64,000 nt of DNA from Alteripontixanthobacter maritimus (GTDB lineage: Bacteria; Pseudomonadota; Alphaproteobacteria; Sphingomonadales; Sphingomonadaceae). This document shows positions 1 through 9,084 of this stretch, piece after piece. The stretch spans positions 2,055,501-2,119,500 of the forward strand of contig NZ_QBKA01000002.1 of NCBI RefSeq assembly GCF_003340475.1, read 5' to 3'. The position numbers and the translations under genes were made by a program. Every line of letters begins with the position of its first letter. The first letter of the stretch is position 1. The notes beneath the pieces were generated by a model. It searched no databases. It saw only the letters and a program-made list of their open reading frames with translations, and had not been told where the DNA came from.

Positions 1-1
1 C

Positions 2-1045
2 GCCTATCATCTGGATGCGGGCCGCTACGCCCAATACCTGCGGAAATATGCCGAAGCGCGCGGCGCTGTCCGGCGTGAAGGCAAGGTGGCGGATGTCGCG
101 TTGTATGGCGAAACCGGCCATGTCGCATCTGTGACGCTGGACAGCGGCGATGTGATCGAAGGCGATTTCTTCATCGATTGCTCCGGCTTTCGCGGTCTGC
201 TGATCGAACAGGCGCTAGCGTCAGGCTATGAGGATTGGAGCCAGTGGTTGCCCTGCAACCGCGCGGTCGCCCTGCCATGCACCAATGATGGCGGCACCCT
301 GCCCTACACCCGCGCCACCGCGCACAGCGCCGGCTGGCAATGGCGCGTCCCCTTGCAGGAGCGCAACGGTAACGGCCACGTCTATTGCAGCGAGTACATG
401 TCCGACGATGAAGCGCACGCGATCCTGCGCAACAATCTGGATGGCGAGGTGCTGGCCGAGCCTAATTTCCTGCGCTTCACCACCGGGCGTCGCAACAAGT
501 TCTGGAACGGCAATGTGGTGGCGCTGGGGCTGTCGGCAGGCTTCATGGAGCCGCTGGAATCCACGTCCATCCATCTTATCAACACCGGCATTTCCAAACT
601 GGTGGCGCTGTTTTCCCTAGACGGCGTGACGCAGGCGCAAGAGGATGCGTTCAACCGGCTGACAGGCAAGGAATATGCCCGCATCCGCGATTTCCTGATC
701 CTGCATTACAAGGCCACCCAGCGCACCGACAGCGCGTTCTGGGATTACTGCCGCACGATGGACGTGCCCGAAACCTTGCAGGAAAAGATCGACCTGTTTC
801 GCGCCAACGGCCAGATCTTCCGCGAGGAGGACGAACTGTTCACCGCCACCAGCTGGGTCGCGGTGATGCTGGGCCAAGGCATCGCGCCGACCGGATACAA
901 CCCGATGACCGCCACGCTAAAGGAACCAGCGCTGAGCGAGGAGCTGTCCGAAGTCGAACGGTCCATCACCCACCTGGTCGGCGCCATGCCATCGCATAGG
1001 GACTATGTGCAGAAATACTGCCCGGCGCCTGCAACCATGTCCTGA
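2..1045 (+). CDS. Tryptophan-halogenase-family flavoprotein, C-terminal part
   Basis: The gene is cut by the window start; the frame is already open at base 2 and reads AYHLDAGRYAQYLRKYAE, a segment typical of flavin-dependent tryptophan halogenases near the FAD-binding region. Further on it shows FIDCSGFRGLLIEQAL and GLSAGFMEPLESTSIHLI; the latter is the conserved GFxEPLEsTSIhl motif of the family. Family members halogenate an aromatic ring using reduced FAD from a partner reductase. In sphingomonads and Caulobacter such genes often sit beside TonB receptors and may act on other substrates, so the substrate is unknown. A GTG at 86 could be mistaken for the start, but conserved sequence lies upstream of it. 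A strong hairpin follows the stop. Confidence 0.9.
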   Translation, partial: AYHLDAGRYAQYLRKYAEARGAVRREGKVADVALYGETGHVASVTLDSGDVIEGDFFIDCSGFRGLLIEQALASGYEDWSQWLPCNRAVALPCTNDGGTLPYTRATAHSAGWQWRVPLQERNGNGHVYCSEYMSDDEAHAILRNNLDGEVLAEPNFLRFTTGRRNKFWNGNVVALGLSAGFMEPLESTSIHLINTGISKLVALFSLDGVTQAQEDAFNRLTGKEYARIRDFLILHYKATQRTDSAFWDYCRTMDVPETLQEKIDLFRANGQIFREEDELFTATSWVAVMLGQGIAPTGYNPMTATLKEPALSEELSEVERSITHLVGAMPSHRDYVQKYCPAPATMS

Positions 1046-1069
1046 AATCTATTTCCCTGACCCGGAATG

Positions 1070-1101
1070 GCCCCGATCGCTGACAAACCAGCGACCGGGG
1101 C
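1070..1101. terminator. Hairpin between convergent genes
   Basis: Arms GCCCCGATCGCTG and CAGCGACCGGGGC pair over 13 bases with one mismatch around a 6-base loop. It lies between two convergent genes, the halogenase-like gene and the aldehyde dehydrogenase gene. There is no clear T tract, so it is a bidirectional stop or mRNA-end stabiliser by inference. Confidence 0.6.
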
Positions 1102-1123
1102 GCAGAATCAGGTGCATTTGGCG

Positions 1124-2548
1124 TCAGGCAGTGCCGGTGATTGCCTTCACTTCCATGAAATCTCGCATGCCGTGCACGCCGCCCTCGCGGCCATTGCCGG
1201 ATTGCTTGTACCCGCCAAACGGAGCGCCCGGAGCAGGGGCCCAGCTGTTGACCGAGACCATGCCCGCGCGCAGCCTCGGGGCGATTTCGGACGCAGCCTG
1301 CGGATCGCCGGAAATCACGGCGGACAGGCCGTAATCGGTATCGTTCGCAATGGCGACGGCCTGATCGAGATCGTCATACTTCATGATCGTGACGACGGGA
1401 CCAAAGGTTTCTTCCTTCGCAATCCGCATGTCGGGTGTCACGCCGCTGAAGACGGTCGGCTTGATATAATAGCCGCGATTGACGCCCGCTGGCAGGTCCG
1501 GCCCGCCGGTTTCCAGCTTCGCGCCTTCGTCGATGGCCGAAGTGATCAGTTCGCGGATCTTGTCATGCTGGGTCTTGTTCACGACCGGGCCCATATGGCC
1601 GCCTTCGACCATCGGATCGCCCACTTCCTGCGAATTGACGATCCGGTTGGTGACGGCGATGGCCTCCGCCTCGTCATCCTTGTGCACCAGCACTCTGGTG
1701 GGGGCGATGCAGCTTTGCCCGGCATTGGCCATCACGCCGCCGATGGTTGGCGGGAGCACCTCTTCCAGCTTCGCACCGGGCAGCACGATGTTGGGCGCCT
1801 TGCCGCCCAGTTCCTGATGCACGCGTTTCAGCGTATCTGCTGCCGCCTTCGCCACCAGGATCCCTGCGCGGGTGGAGCCGGTGAAGCTGACCATGTCGAT
1901 GCCCGGATGGGCTGAAATCGCCTCGCCCACGGTCGGCCCGTCACCCTGCACCAAGTTGAAGACGCCGGGGGGAACACCGGCAGCGTCCAGTATTTCGGCG
2001 AAGATGGCCGCGTTGCCGGGGCATTCCTCCGACGGTTTCAGCACGATGGTGTTGCCGCCGGCCAGCGCGGGCGCGACTTTCAGCGCGATCTGGTTCAGCG
2101 GCCAGTTCCATGGGGTGATCATGCCGACCACGCCAATGGGCTCGTACACCACTTTTGTCTTGCCCTCCTGCTGTTCGAATTCGAAGTTCTGCAAGGCCGG
2201 AATGGTGGACAGGAACGCGCCGAGACCGGCAGGCGCCTGCGCGGCAGAAGCGAAACTGACAGGCGCGCCCATTTCGGCGGCCATCGATTTTGCAAGGTCG
2301 GGAATACGTTTCTTGTATTCTTCCACAATGCGGCCGAGCAATTCGGCGCGTTCTTCGCGGCTGGTCTGGCTGAACGAGGCGAAGGCGCGGCGCGCGGCGT
2401 CAACGGCGGCATCGACATCAGCCTTGGTGCCCAAAACCACCTTCGTCACCGGTTCTTCGGTCGAGGGGCTGATCACGTCATGCGCCGTTCCGCCGTTTGA
2501 ATCCACCCATTTGCCGTCGATGTAATTCTGTTCGTAGCTGTTCATCAT
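1124..2548 (-). CDS. NAD(P)-dependent aldehyde dehydrogenase
   Basis: The 474-residue protein has the usual aldehyde dehydrogenase length and order. It has a Rossmann segment with TPWNWPLNQ, the glycine motif FTGSTRAG, the general-base glutamate motif QELGGKAPNIVL, the nucleophile motif NAGQSCIAPTR with the catalytic Cys, and the late motif KEETFGPVV. It oxidises an aldehyde to the acid in the cytoplasm; the substrate cannot be read from sequence. Two adjacent ATG codons (2548 and 2545) follow a GGGAGA ribosome site, and the second has the better spacing. It converges on the halogenase-like gene. Confidence 0.93.
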   Translation of the reverse strand: MMNSYEQNYIDGKWVDSNGGTAHDVISPSTEEPVTKVVLGTKADVDAAVDAARRAFASFSQTSREERAELLGRIVEEYKKRIPDLAKSMAAEMGAPVSFASAAQAPAGLGAFLSTIPALQNFEFEQQEGKTKVVYEPIGVVGMITPWNWPLNQIALKVAPALAGGNTIVLKPSEECPGNAAIFAEILDAAGVPPGVFNLVQGDGPTVGEAISAHPGIDMVSFTGSTRAGILVAKAAADTLKRVHQELGGKAPNIVLPGAKLEEVLPPTIGGVMANAGQSCIAPTRVLVHKDDEAEAIAVTNRIVNSQEVGDPMVEGGHMGPVVNKTQHDKIRELITSAIDEGAKLETGGPDLPAGVNRGYYIKPTVFSGVTPDMRIAKEETFGPVVTIMKYDDLDQAVAIANDTDYGLSAVISGDPQAASEIAPRLRAGMVSVNSWAPAPGAPFGGYKQSGNGREGGVHGMRDFMEVKAITGTA

Positions 2549-2678
2549 GCCGTCTCCCTTGTGTTGCGTGTTGCAACCTATCTAGGGAACGGAGCGCAGA
2601 TTGCACGATGGATTCCCTTATGACCGCGATAATGCCGGTAGGGACAGCGTGGCGGCCAGCCGATAAGGAGATGTCGCC

Positions 2679-3449
2679 ATGCAGATCTTGCTCCTCGTCA
2701 TCGCCTTCGCTGTAACGGCGTTGCTGTATGCCTCGGTCGGGTTCGGCGGCGGATCGACCTATACCTCCCTGCTGGCGTTGGCCGAGATCGATTACCGGCT
2801 AATCGCGCCTGTTTCGCTGATCTGTAACGTGCTGGTGGTGGCGGGTGGTACCTGGCGCTTCCACCGAGCCGGAGCGATCGAATGGGGCCGTATTTGGCCG
2901 CTATTCGCCGCCTCGCTTCCGCTGGCGCTGGTCGGCGGGTCGCTGGAGGTTCCGCGCGAAGTTTTCCTTGGCCTGTTGGGACTGTCGTTGCTGGTCGCAA
3001 GCGCCTTGATGCTGTTGCGGCGCGGCGCCGGCGAACCGGTCGCCATCGTGCCGCCGCCCACCGCAAAAGGGATGGCTGCAACTGCTGCAACTGGCGGCGC
3101 GCTCGGCTTCCTGTCCGGCATCGTGGGCATCGGCGGCGGGGTGTTCCTTGCGCCGATCCTCTATCTCACCCGCTGGCAGAGCGCGCGCGCGATAGCCGGC
3201 ACAGCCAGCGCGTTCATCCTGTTCAACTCGCTCGCCGGGCTGGCGGGGCAGCTTTCCAAGGATGGCCGCGCCGAGGGTGTGGTGCAATTCTGGCCCTTGT
3301 TCGTGGCAGTCGTCCTGGGCGGCCAGATCGGCAGCTGGCTGGGGGCGGTGCGCCTGCCGCGCCGGGCGCTGGAAGTTGGCACGGCGCTGCTTATCCTGTT
3401 CGTAGCGCTGCGGCTGCTATGGCAGCTATTCAGGTCCCAATTCGCCTGA
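2679..3449 (+). CDS. TSUP (TauE/SafE) family membrane permease
   Basis: The 256-residue, strongly hydrophobic protein has about eight membrane segments in two halves. Each half opens with a glycine-rich stretch (SVGFGGGSTYTSLLAL near residue 20 and GIVGIGGGVFLAPIL near residue 145), the repeated signature of the TauE/SafE sulfite-exporter-like superfamily. Members move sulfite, sulfoacetate or other small anions across the inner membrane. An AAGGAG ribosome site sits 8 bases before the ATG. It is divergent from the aldehyde dehydrogenase gene, and nothing nearby identifies the substrate. Confidence 0.88.
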   Translation: MQILLLVIAFAVTALLYASVGFGGGSTYTSLLALAEIDYRLIAPVSLICNVLVVAGGTWRFHRAGAIEWGRIWPLFAASLPLALVGGSLEVPREVFLGLLGLSLLVASALMLLRRGAGEPVAIVPPPTAKGMAATAATGGALGFLSGIVGIGGGVFLAPILYLTRWQSARAIAGTASAFILFNSLAGLAGQLSKDGRAEGVVQFWPLFVAVVLGGQIGSWLGAVRLPRRALEVGTALLILFVALRLLWQLFRSQFA

Positions 3450-3532
3450 GCCAGTCGCATTTGTTCGCACCTGCAAAATAAATCCGCTGGCAGGTGTATG
3501 TTTAGCGCGCAAAAGCGCCTATCTGGCCCGCC

Positions 3533-5458
3533 ATGCCTTTTAAAAACTGTCCGCCGGTTCTCGGCGAAGCGCTGACCGAACGCGGTTATAGCGAACTCAC
3601 ACCTGTTCAGACCTCCGTTCTGGCAGACGATGCAGCAGGACGCGATCTGGTCGTGTCGGCGCAGACCGGCTCCGGCAAGACGGTCGCGTTCGGCCTCGCC
3701 ATGGCGCCCGATATGTTGGGCGATATGAGCGGCAATTCCGCGCAGATGGCTATCGCGCAGGCTCCGCTGGCGCTCATCATTGCCCCGACGCGCGAACTGG
3801 CCCTGCAAGTAAGCCGCGAGCTGACATGGCTGTATGCTGCCGCTGGTGCGCGCATCGCAACTTGCGTGGGCGGGATGGACGCATCGAAGGAACGGCGCGC
3901 CCTGCGTAACATTCCGCATATCGTGGTCGGCACGCCGGGCCGCTTGCGCGATCACCTGGAACGCGGCGCGCTCGACCTGTCCGCGCTTACCACTATCGTT
4001 CTGGATGAAGCGGACGAGATGCTCGACATGGGTTTCCGCGAGGATCTGGAAGAGATCCTCGACGCGACGCCGGAGCAGCGCAGGACCTTGCTGTTCTCTG
4101 CCACTATTCCGCCGCAGATCGCCAAGCTCGCCAAGCGTTACCAGAAGGACGCCCTGCGGATTTCGACCGTCGGGGAAGATCGCGGGCATGGCGATATCAG
4201 CTATCAGGCGATGACCGTGTCGCCCTCCGAAATTGAGCGCGCGGTGGTCAATTTGCTGCGCTTTCACGAGGCGGAAACGGCCATGCTGTTCTGCGCCACG
4301 CGTGACAATGTGCGGCGGCTGCACAGCGCCTTGCAGGAACGCGGATTTGGCGTGGTGGCGCTGTCGGGCGAGCACAGCCAGCAGGAACGCAACCAAGCGC
4401 TGCAGGCCTTGCGTGACCGCCGGGCGCGGGTTTGCGTGGCGACCGATGTCGCATCGCGCGGCATCGATTTGCCTACATTAAGCCTGGTCATCCATGTGGA
4501 AATACCGCGCGACGCACAGACCTTGCAGCACCGATCCGGCCGCACCGGCCGCGCGGGCAAGAAGGGCACCGCCGTGCTGGTGGTCCCCTACACCCGCCGC
4601 AAACGCGTGGCCTCCATGCTGCGCGGCGCGAAGATCGAGGCCGACTGGATTGAAGCGCCGACGCCTGAATCGATCAAGGCGCAGGACCGCGAACGCCTCC
4701 TGTCGGCCTTGATGGCACCGGGCCAGTTCGATGACGAAGACCGCGCGCTGGCAGAGCGCCTGATGGCGGAACGCGAACCGGCCGATATCGCCGCCGCGCT
4801 GGTACAGGCGCACCGTGCCGCCATGCCGCAGCCTGAGGAGATGTTGCCCAACACGCCGGAAGCACGACAGGCGGATAAGCAAGACCGTCAGCGCCCCGGG
4901 TTCGAAGATATCGTCTGGTTCAAGATGGATGTGGGGCGTAAACAGAACGCGGAAGCGCGCTGGATTCTGCCGCTGCTATGCCGCCGCGGTCACATCACCC
5001 GCAATGAGATCGGCGCGATCCGGATCGGGCAGGAACAGACCCATTTCCAGGTTCCCCGCGCCGTGGCGGACAAGTTCACTGCCGCGCTGGAACGCACCGC
5101 TGATTCAGCGGCCGAAGATGGTAGCGACATTCCTATCGCTCCTGCACCAGAAGGCCCGCCGCCGCAGCAACATCGCGGCGGTCCGCGCAGAGGTGGTCCC
5201 GGTGGAGGGCATGGCGGCGGTCACGGTGGGGGCGGCAAGAAACCATTCGTTCGCGGCAAGCCCAAGCCAGGCGGCAAACCGTTCGGCAAGGGCGGCAAGC
5301 CGGGCGCACCGTTCAAGGGTAAAGGCGGCGGCGACAGCAATGATGCTGGCGGCGAGAAACCCGGCCAGTTTCAAAAAGCGCCCTTCAAGAAGGCGAAGCA
5401 CAAGAAGCCCGGCAAGAACGCTGGCAAGCCAAAGCACAAGCCCAAACCGCAAGACTGA
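3533..5458 (+). CDS. DEAD-box RNA helicase with DbpA-type RNA-binding domain
   Basis: All core motifs of a DEAD-box helicase are present. These are the Q-motif region GYSELTPVQ (about 18-26), Walker A AQTGSGKT (43-50), PTRELALQ, TPGRLRDH, DEAD, SAT, VATDVASRGIDLP and HRSGRTGRAGKKG. After the helicase core comes a segment around residues 460-520 (DIVWFKMDVGRKQNAEARWILPLLCRR is its start) that matches the DbpA-type RNA-binding fold, which in DbpA directs the enzyme to 23S rRNA. The last 110 residues are Gly/Lys/Pro-rich and probably disordered and RNA-binding. A role in ribosome assembly or RNA turnover is inferred. Confidence 0.93.
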   Translation: MPFKNCPPVLGEALTERGYSELTPVQTSVLADDAAGRDLVVSAQTGSGKTVAFGLAMAPDMLGDMSGNSAQMAIAQAPLALIIAPTRELALQVSRELTWLYAAAGARIATCVGGMDASKERRALRNIPHIVVGTPGRLRDHLERGALDLSALTTIVLDEADEMLDMGFREDLEEILDATPEQRRTLLFSATIPPQIAKLAKRYQKDALRISTVGEDRGHGDISYQAMTVSPSEIERAVVNLLRFHEAETAMLFCATRDNVRRLHSALQERGFGVVALSGEHSQQERNQALQALRDRRARVCVATDVASRGIDLPTLSLVIHVEIPRDAQTLQHRSGRTGRAGKKGTAVLVVPYTRRKRVASMLRGAKIEADWIEAPTPESIKAQDRERLLSALMAPGQFDDEDRALAERLMAEREPADIAAALVQAHRAAMPQPEEMLPNTPEARQADKQDRQRPGFEDIVWFKMDVGRKQNAEARWILPLLCRRGHITRNEIGAIRIGQEQTHFQVPRAVADKFTAALERTADSAAEDGSDIPIAPAPEGPPPQQHRGGPRRGGPGGGHGGGHGGGGKKPFVRGKPKPGGKPFGKGGKPGAPFKGKGGGDSNDAGGEKPGQFQKAPFKKAKHKKPGKNAGKPKHKPKPQD

Positions 5459-5474
5459 CCGGTCTATACTTGAT

Positions 5475-5512
5475 GCCGAAGAGCGCGCTCCTGTCAGGTC
5501 GCGCTCTCCGGC
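5475..5512. terminator. Bidirectional terminator-like hairpin
   Basis: Arms GCCGAAGAGCGCG and CGCGCTCTCCGGC pair over 13 bases with one mismatch around a 12-base loop. It lies in the 60-base gap between the convergent helicase and amidohydrolase genes. No long T run follows. Confidence 0.6.
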
Positions 5513-5518
5513 TTCACA

Positions 5519-8500
5519 TCATTCCCACCAATACGGAGCGCGTTTGCCGTCGCCCGTGACGATCTCGTTCATGGTCGCCGCATCGTACGCTCGCCCGCCC
5601 AGCATCACCGTTTCCACCCGTTCGGTATTGCGGATATTGTCGAGCGGATCGCCGTCGAGAATGACCAGATCTGCCAGCTTCCCCACTTCCAGACTGCCGA
5701 TTTCGGTATCCATGCCGAGCGAGCGGGCGGAATCGATGGTGGCCGTCTTCAACGCTTGTAGCGGGCTCATCCCGCCGCGCACGAAGGACCAGATTTCCCA
5801 ATGCGTGGCGATCCCGGCCTGCTGGCCGTGTGCGCCGATGGAAACCTTCACCCCGCGATCGGCAAGCTTCTTCGCCTCGCGCGCCACATCGTCATCGATG
5901 AAATCGCCTTCGGGCGCGGTAGTGCGGCGGGCGTTCCCAGCGCGCAGGATCGCAGGCGGCGTGTGCGCCATCAGCAATGGCTGCGCGAACACATCTGTCG
6001 CCTGCCGCCAGTAGGGATCACCGGCAAGACCGCCATATCCCACCACCAGCGTGGGAGTATAATTGGTGTCCGACTGGGCGAAGAACTGCAGCACGTCTTC
6101 ATACATCACGTTGACCGGAATGTTGTGTTCCAGCGTGGAATTGCCGTCCGCCACCAGGTTCATGTCCATCCCGAACAGCGAACCGCCTTCGGCCACCACC
6201 AGCATGTTTTCCCGCCGGGCGGCTTCCACCACCATCTGGCGCTGTTCGCGGCGCGGCTGGTTGTAGTTTTTAACAGACGGCGCGCCTTCGGCCTTGAGCC
6301 GGCGCACATGGTCCAGCGCATCCTCCAGACTGTCGATGCGGGCATAGGCGTAGGGGTTTTTCGCGCCGTAGATAATGCGCCCGGTGCTGAACATGCGCGG
6401 GGCTACGATCATGCCGGTGCGCTGCATATCCTCCGCCACGAAAAACTCCGTGCCGCTGGATGGATCGTGAATGGTGGTGGTGCCAAGCGCGAGGTTTTGT
6501 AGCAGGCTCCAGTTCTGTTGCGGCACCAGTTCTCCATCGGCCACCGCGCCATGGGCGTGCGCATCGACGAAGCCGGGCACGATGGTCTTGCCCGCCGCAT
6601 CGATGGTGCGGGCACCGCGAGGAATCTCGACCGAGCCTGCCGCCCCGATGGCTGCAATCTTGCCGCCCTGCACAATGACCGTTCCGTTTTCGATGACCCC
6701 GCCATCATCGCCGCGCATGGTTATGATCTTCGCGCCGGTGATGGCGACCGTCCCGGACGGTGCAGGCGCTGCGTCGACCGTGCGGAGCATGGAAACGCCG
6801 GTTGTGGGCGGCGTGTAGCCTGCGCGCTCCTCTCCTTCGGCGGCGGGCGAGGCTGCGAACAGTTCGCTTTGCCGCGCGCTGTAGAGAGTGGGGCCGAGCG
6901 CCCAGTGCACGCGTTCTTCCGCGCCGCGCGCCCCTTGCGACCAGTGAACGTAATCCGCGCCGGAATCCGACAGTTCGACCACTGGCACGTTCTTGGCATT
7001 GGCGGAGATCGACACCGCCTGGCCGCCCGGCATCAGCGGCATGGCGAACGCATCGTAATTTTCGGTGAAGGCGAAATAATTGCCCGATGGCGACACGGAG
7101 TAAGACGTGACAAGCTCGCCCTTGGCATGGACGCGCTCGTCCTGTCCGTTGAGATCGGTGGAAATGAGCTGCTGCGCGCCGCCGTCAGAGCTGGTCATGA
7201 ACACCCGGTCATTCGCCGCACCAAAATGCGGGCGGCCGGCATTGCGGCTCAGCAGGGTCGGCGCGCCGCCAGAGGTGGCTATGCGATAGGCACCGGGATT
7301 ATCGCTATATTCGGGTGCCGTCAGGTATCCGCCGGTGCCCTGTTCGAACACGATGGTGCGGCCATCGGGGGAGAAGTGCGGGTTGGCATAGTGCCCCGGC
7401 TGTGTTGTGACTGTGCGGCCGCCCCGCCCACGCGCATCCATGGTGCGAATTTCGCCCAGCCCGTCATCCGTCCAGCGGACATAGACCAGCCGCGATCCGT
7501 CGCGTGACCAGCTGGGGTGAAGTTCTACCCCGCTCTCATCCTGGGTAAGCCGGCGCGGCGTGCCGCCGCCTGCGGGCATGGTGTAAAGCTTGCCCAAACT
7601 TTCGAAGACTACGCTACGCCCGTCCGGCGATACGCGCGGGAAGCGGGACATGGACACATCCACCCGGTCCACATGGACAGGGATGACAGGATGCGGCGCA
7701 TCGGCCAGATTGTGCATGTCGTCGATGGCAAACGGTATGACCGATGCTGCGCCGCCAGCCGCTGCAACGCGCCTGATCTTGCCGCCCGCCCAGAACACGA
7801 TGTCCCGGCTGTCGGGCGTCCACGCCATGTTGGGATAGACGCCGGTCACGGCCCAGGTTTCCTGCACATCCTGATCGAGATCGTCGTAGATCTTGCGTTC
7901 GGCTCCGCTGGCCAGATCCTTCACGAACAGCTTGGAACGGGTGTTTTCGCGCCGCACGAAGGCGATCTTTTTACCGTCTGGCGAAGGCTGCGGTCGCACT
8001 GCCCCGCCCAGCCCGCCAACCGCCGTGGTCCGCTCCCCGGAGGCAAGGTCGTAGCGTTCGATGTTGAACAGCTCGGTATTGGAGTCCTGCGCGTATTCGA
8101 AAATCGGCCCACCGGTCACGTTGCGGGTGAAATAGATCGCGCTGCCATCGGGCGCATAAGTCGGCTCGCCCAGTTCTTTCTGATGTTGCGGATTGGGCCG
8201 TTCGACCAGCGCCACGCCGCTGCCGCCGGACACGTGATACAGCCACACCTCGCCTGTGCCGAGCGAACGGCCCGTAGTGAAGTGCTTCTTGGCGGCGATG
8301 AACTGCCCGTCGGGTGACCAGCTGGGCTGATTGAGAAGGCGGAAATCTTCCTTCGTCAGCTGCCGCTTGTCCGACCCGTTGGCGTTCATGATCCAGATAT
8401 TGTCACCCCCGCCCCGGTCGGAGGTAAATGCGATGCGGCTGCCATCGGGGGAGAAGCGCGGATGCACTTCCCACGCAAGGCCTTCCGCAATACGCGTCGG

Positions 8501-8887
8501 CGTGCCGCCCGTGATCGGCATGGTGTAGATATCGCCCAACATGGTGAAAGCGATAGTGCGCCCGTCGGGTGAAACGTCCACATCCATCCAGGTGCCTTCG
8601 TCGGTGCGGATCGGTACCTGTTTGATGGTGAAGCCCGGCGGGGCGTTCACGTCCCACTTCGCATCCGCCTCGTCCGCAGGGGCCGCTGGGGCGACATCGG
8701 TCTCGACCGTCTGCGCGAGGTCCGCATCGGGGGCGGTGACCGGGCGCCGGGTCTCGTCCTCCGTCGTTTCGGTTTCCTCCACTGGATCGGGAGCCACGGC
8801 CGGTTGTTGTGCCGGTTCCTGCGCCAAGGCCGTGGTCGACAACAGGCTGGCGATTAGTGCGACGGTGACGGGTATCGATCTGGTCAT
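5519..8887 (-). CDS. Secreted TolB-like beta-propeller / amidohydrolase fusion
   Basis: The chosen start at 8887 (MTRSIPVTVALIASLL...ALAQ) gives a clear Sec signal peptide and has a GGAGAG ribosome site; the frame stays open 19 codons upstream but lacks such a site. The mature protein (about 1,100 residues) has a Pro/Glu-rich linker. Next comes a long run of WD40-like 'PD40' blades (repeated SPDGRxIAF motifs, about residues 100-700). An amidohydrolase domain follows from about 740, with the metal motif in VPGFVDAHAHG. Related exported proteins are annotated as amidohydrolases or dipeptidase-like enzymes; the propeller may gate access. The substrate is unknown. Periplasmic location is inferred from the signal peptide. 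Confidence 0.88.
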   Translation of the reverse strand: MTRSIPVTVALIASLLSTTALAQEPAQQPAVAPDPVEETETTEDETRRPVTAPDADLAQTVETDVAPAAPADEADAKWDVNAPPGFTIKQVPIRTDEGTWMDVDVSPDGRTIAFTMLGDIYTMPITGGTPTRIAEGLAWEVHPRFSPDGSRIAFTSDRGGGDNIWIMNANGSDKRQLTKEDFRLLNQPSWSPDGQFIAAKKHFTTGRSLGTGEVWLYHVSGGSGVALVERPNPQHQKELGEPTYAPDGSAIYFTRNVTGGPIFEYAQDSNTELFNIERYDLASGERTTAVGGLGGAVRPQPSPDGKKIAFVRRENTRSKLFVKDLASGAERKIYDDLDQDVQETWAVTGVYPNMAWTPDSRDIVFWAGGKIRRVAAAGGAASVIPFAIDDMHNLADAPHPVIPVHVDRVDVSMSRFPRVSPDGRSVVFESLGKLYTMPAGGGTPRRLTQDESGVELHPSWSRDGSRLVYVRWTDDGLGEIRTMDARGRGGRTVTTQPGHYANPHFSPDGRTIVFEQGTGGYLTAPEYSDNPGAYRIATSGGAPTLLSRNAGRPHFGAANDRVFMTSSDGGAQQLISTDLNGQDERVHAKGELVTSYSVSPSGNYFAFTENYDAFAMPLMPGGQAVSISANAKNVPVVELSDSGADYVHWSQGARGAEERVHWALGPTLYSARQSELFAASPAAEGEERAGYTPPTTGVSMLRTVDAAPAPSGTVAITGAKIITMRGDDGGVIENGTVIVQGGKIAAIGAAGSVEIPRGARTIDAAGKTIVPGFVDAHAHGAVADGELVPQQNWSLLQNLALGTTTIHDPSSGTEFFVAEDMQRTGMIVAPRMFSTGRIIYGAKNPYAYARIDSLEDALDHVRRLKAEGAPSVKNYNQPRREQRQMVVEAARRENMLVVAEGGSLFGMDMNLVADGNSTLEHNIPVNVMYEDVLQFFAQSDTNYTPTLVVGYGGLAGDPYWRQATDVFAQPLLMAHTPPAILRAGNARRTTAPEGDFIDDDVAREAKKLADRGVKVSIGAHGQQAGIATHWEIWSFVRGGMSPLQALKTATIDSARSLGMDTEIGSLEVGKLADLVILDGDPLDNIRNTERVETVMLGGRAYDAATMNEIVTGDGKRAPYWWE

Positions 8888-8966
8888 GGGCGGTCTCTCC
8901 GAAACAGGGACGCCGACCCTAGGAAACGCGCCCTCGCCTGTCACAGGAAATTTCAGGCTTTAAGGC

Positions 8967-8990
8967 GCGGTCGCGGTCGCGGTCGCTGTC
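8967..8990. repeat. Short tandem hexamer repeat
   Basis: Four tandem copies of GCGGTC, the last with one change, lie in the gap upstream of proS and upstream of the divergent amidohydrolase gene. It is too short to assign a role. Confidence 0.5.
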
Positions 8991-9084
8991 GGCCAACCCC
9001 GCATTCGAACCTTGCCAACCCTGCGGCCCTGCAATAGCCAGCGAACCGCTCCATCCGGCGCTTGGCCAAGACCAGAAAGTTTCT

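Noticed and set aside
1067-1915. A 282-codon plus-strand frame opposite the aldehyde dehydrogenase
   Set aside because: The true gene has complete catalytic motifs; this frame is His/Arg/Asp-rich shadow sequence.
3161-4396. A 411-codon minus-strand frame opposite the DEAD-box helicase
   Set aside because: It spans the gene boundary and its composition is that of an antisense shadow.
8990-9040. A TTCGAAT-containing stretch suggesting a tRNA T-loop
   Set aside because: No acceptor, D or anticodon stems could be paired around it.
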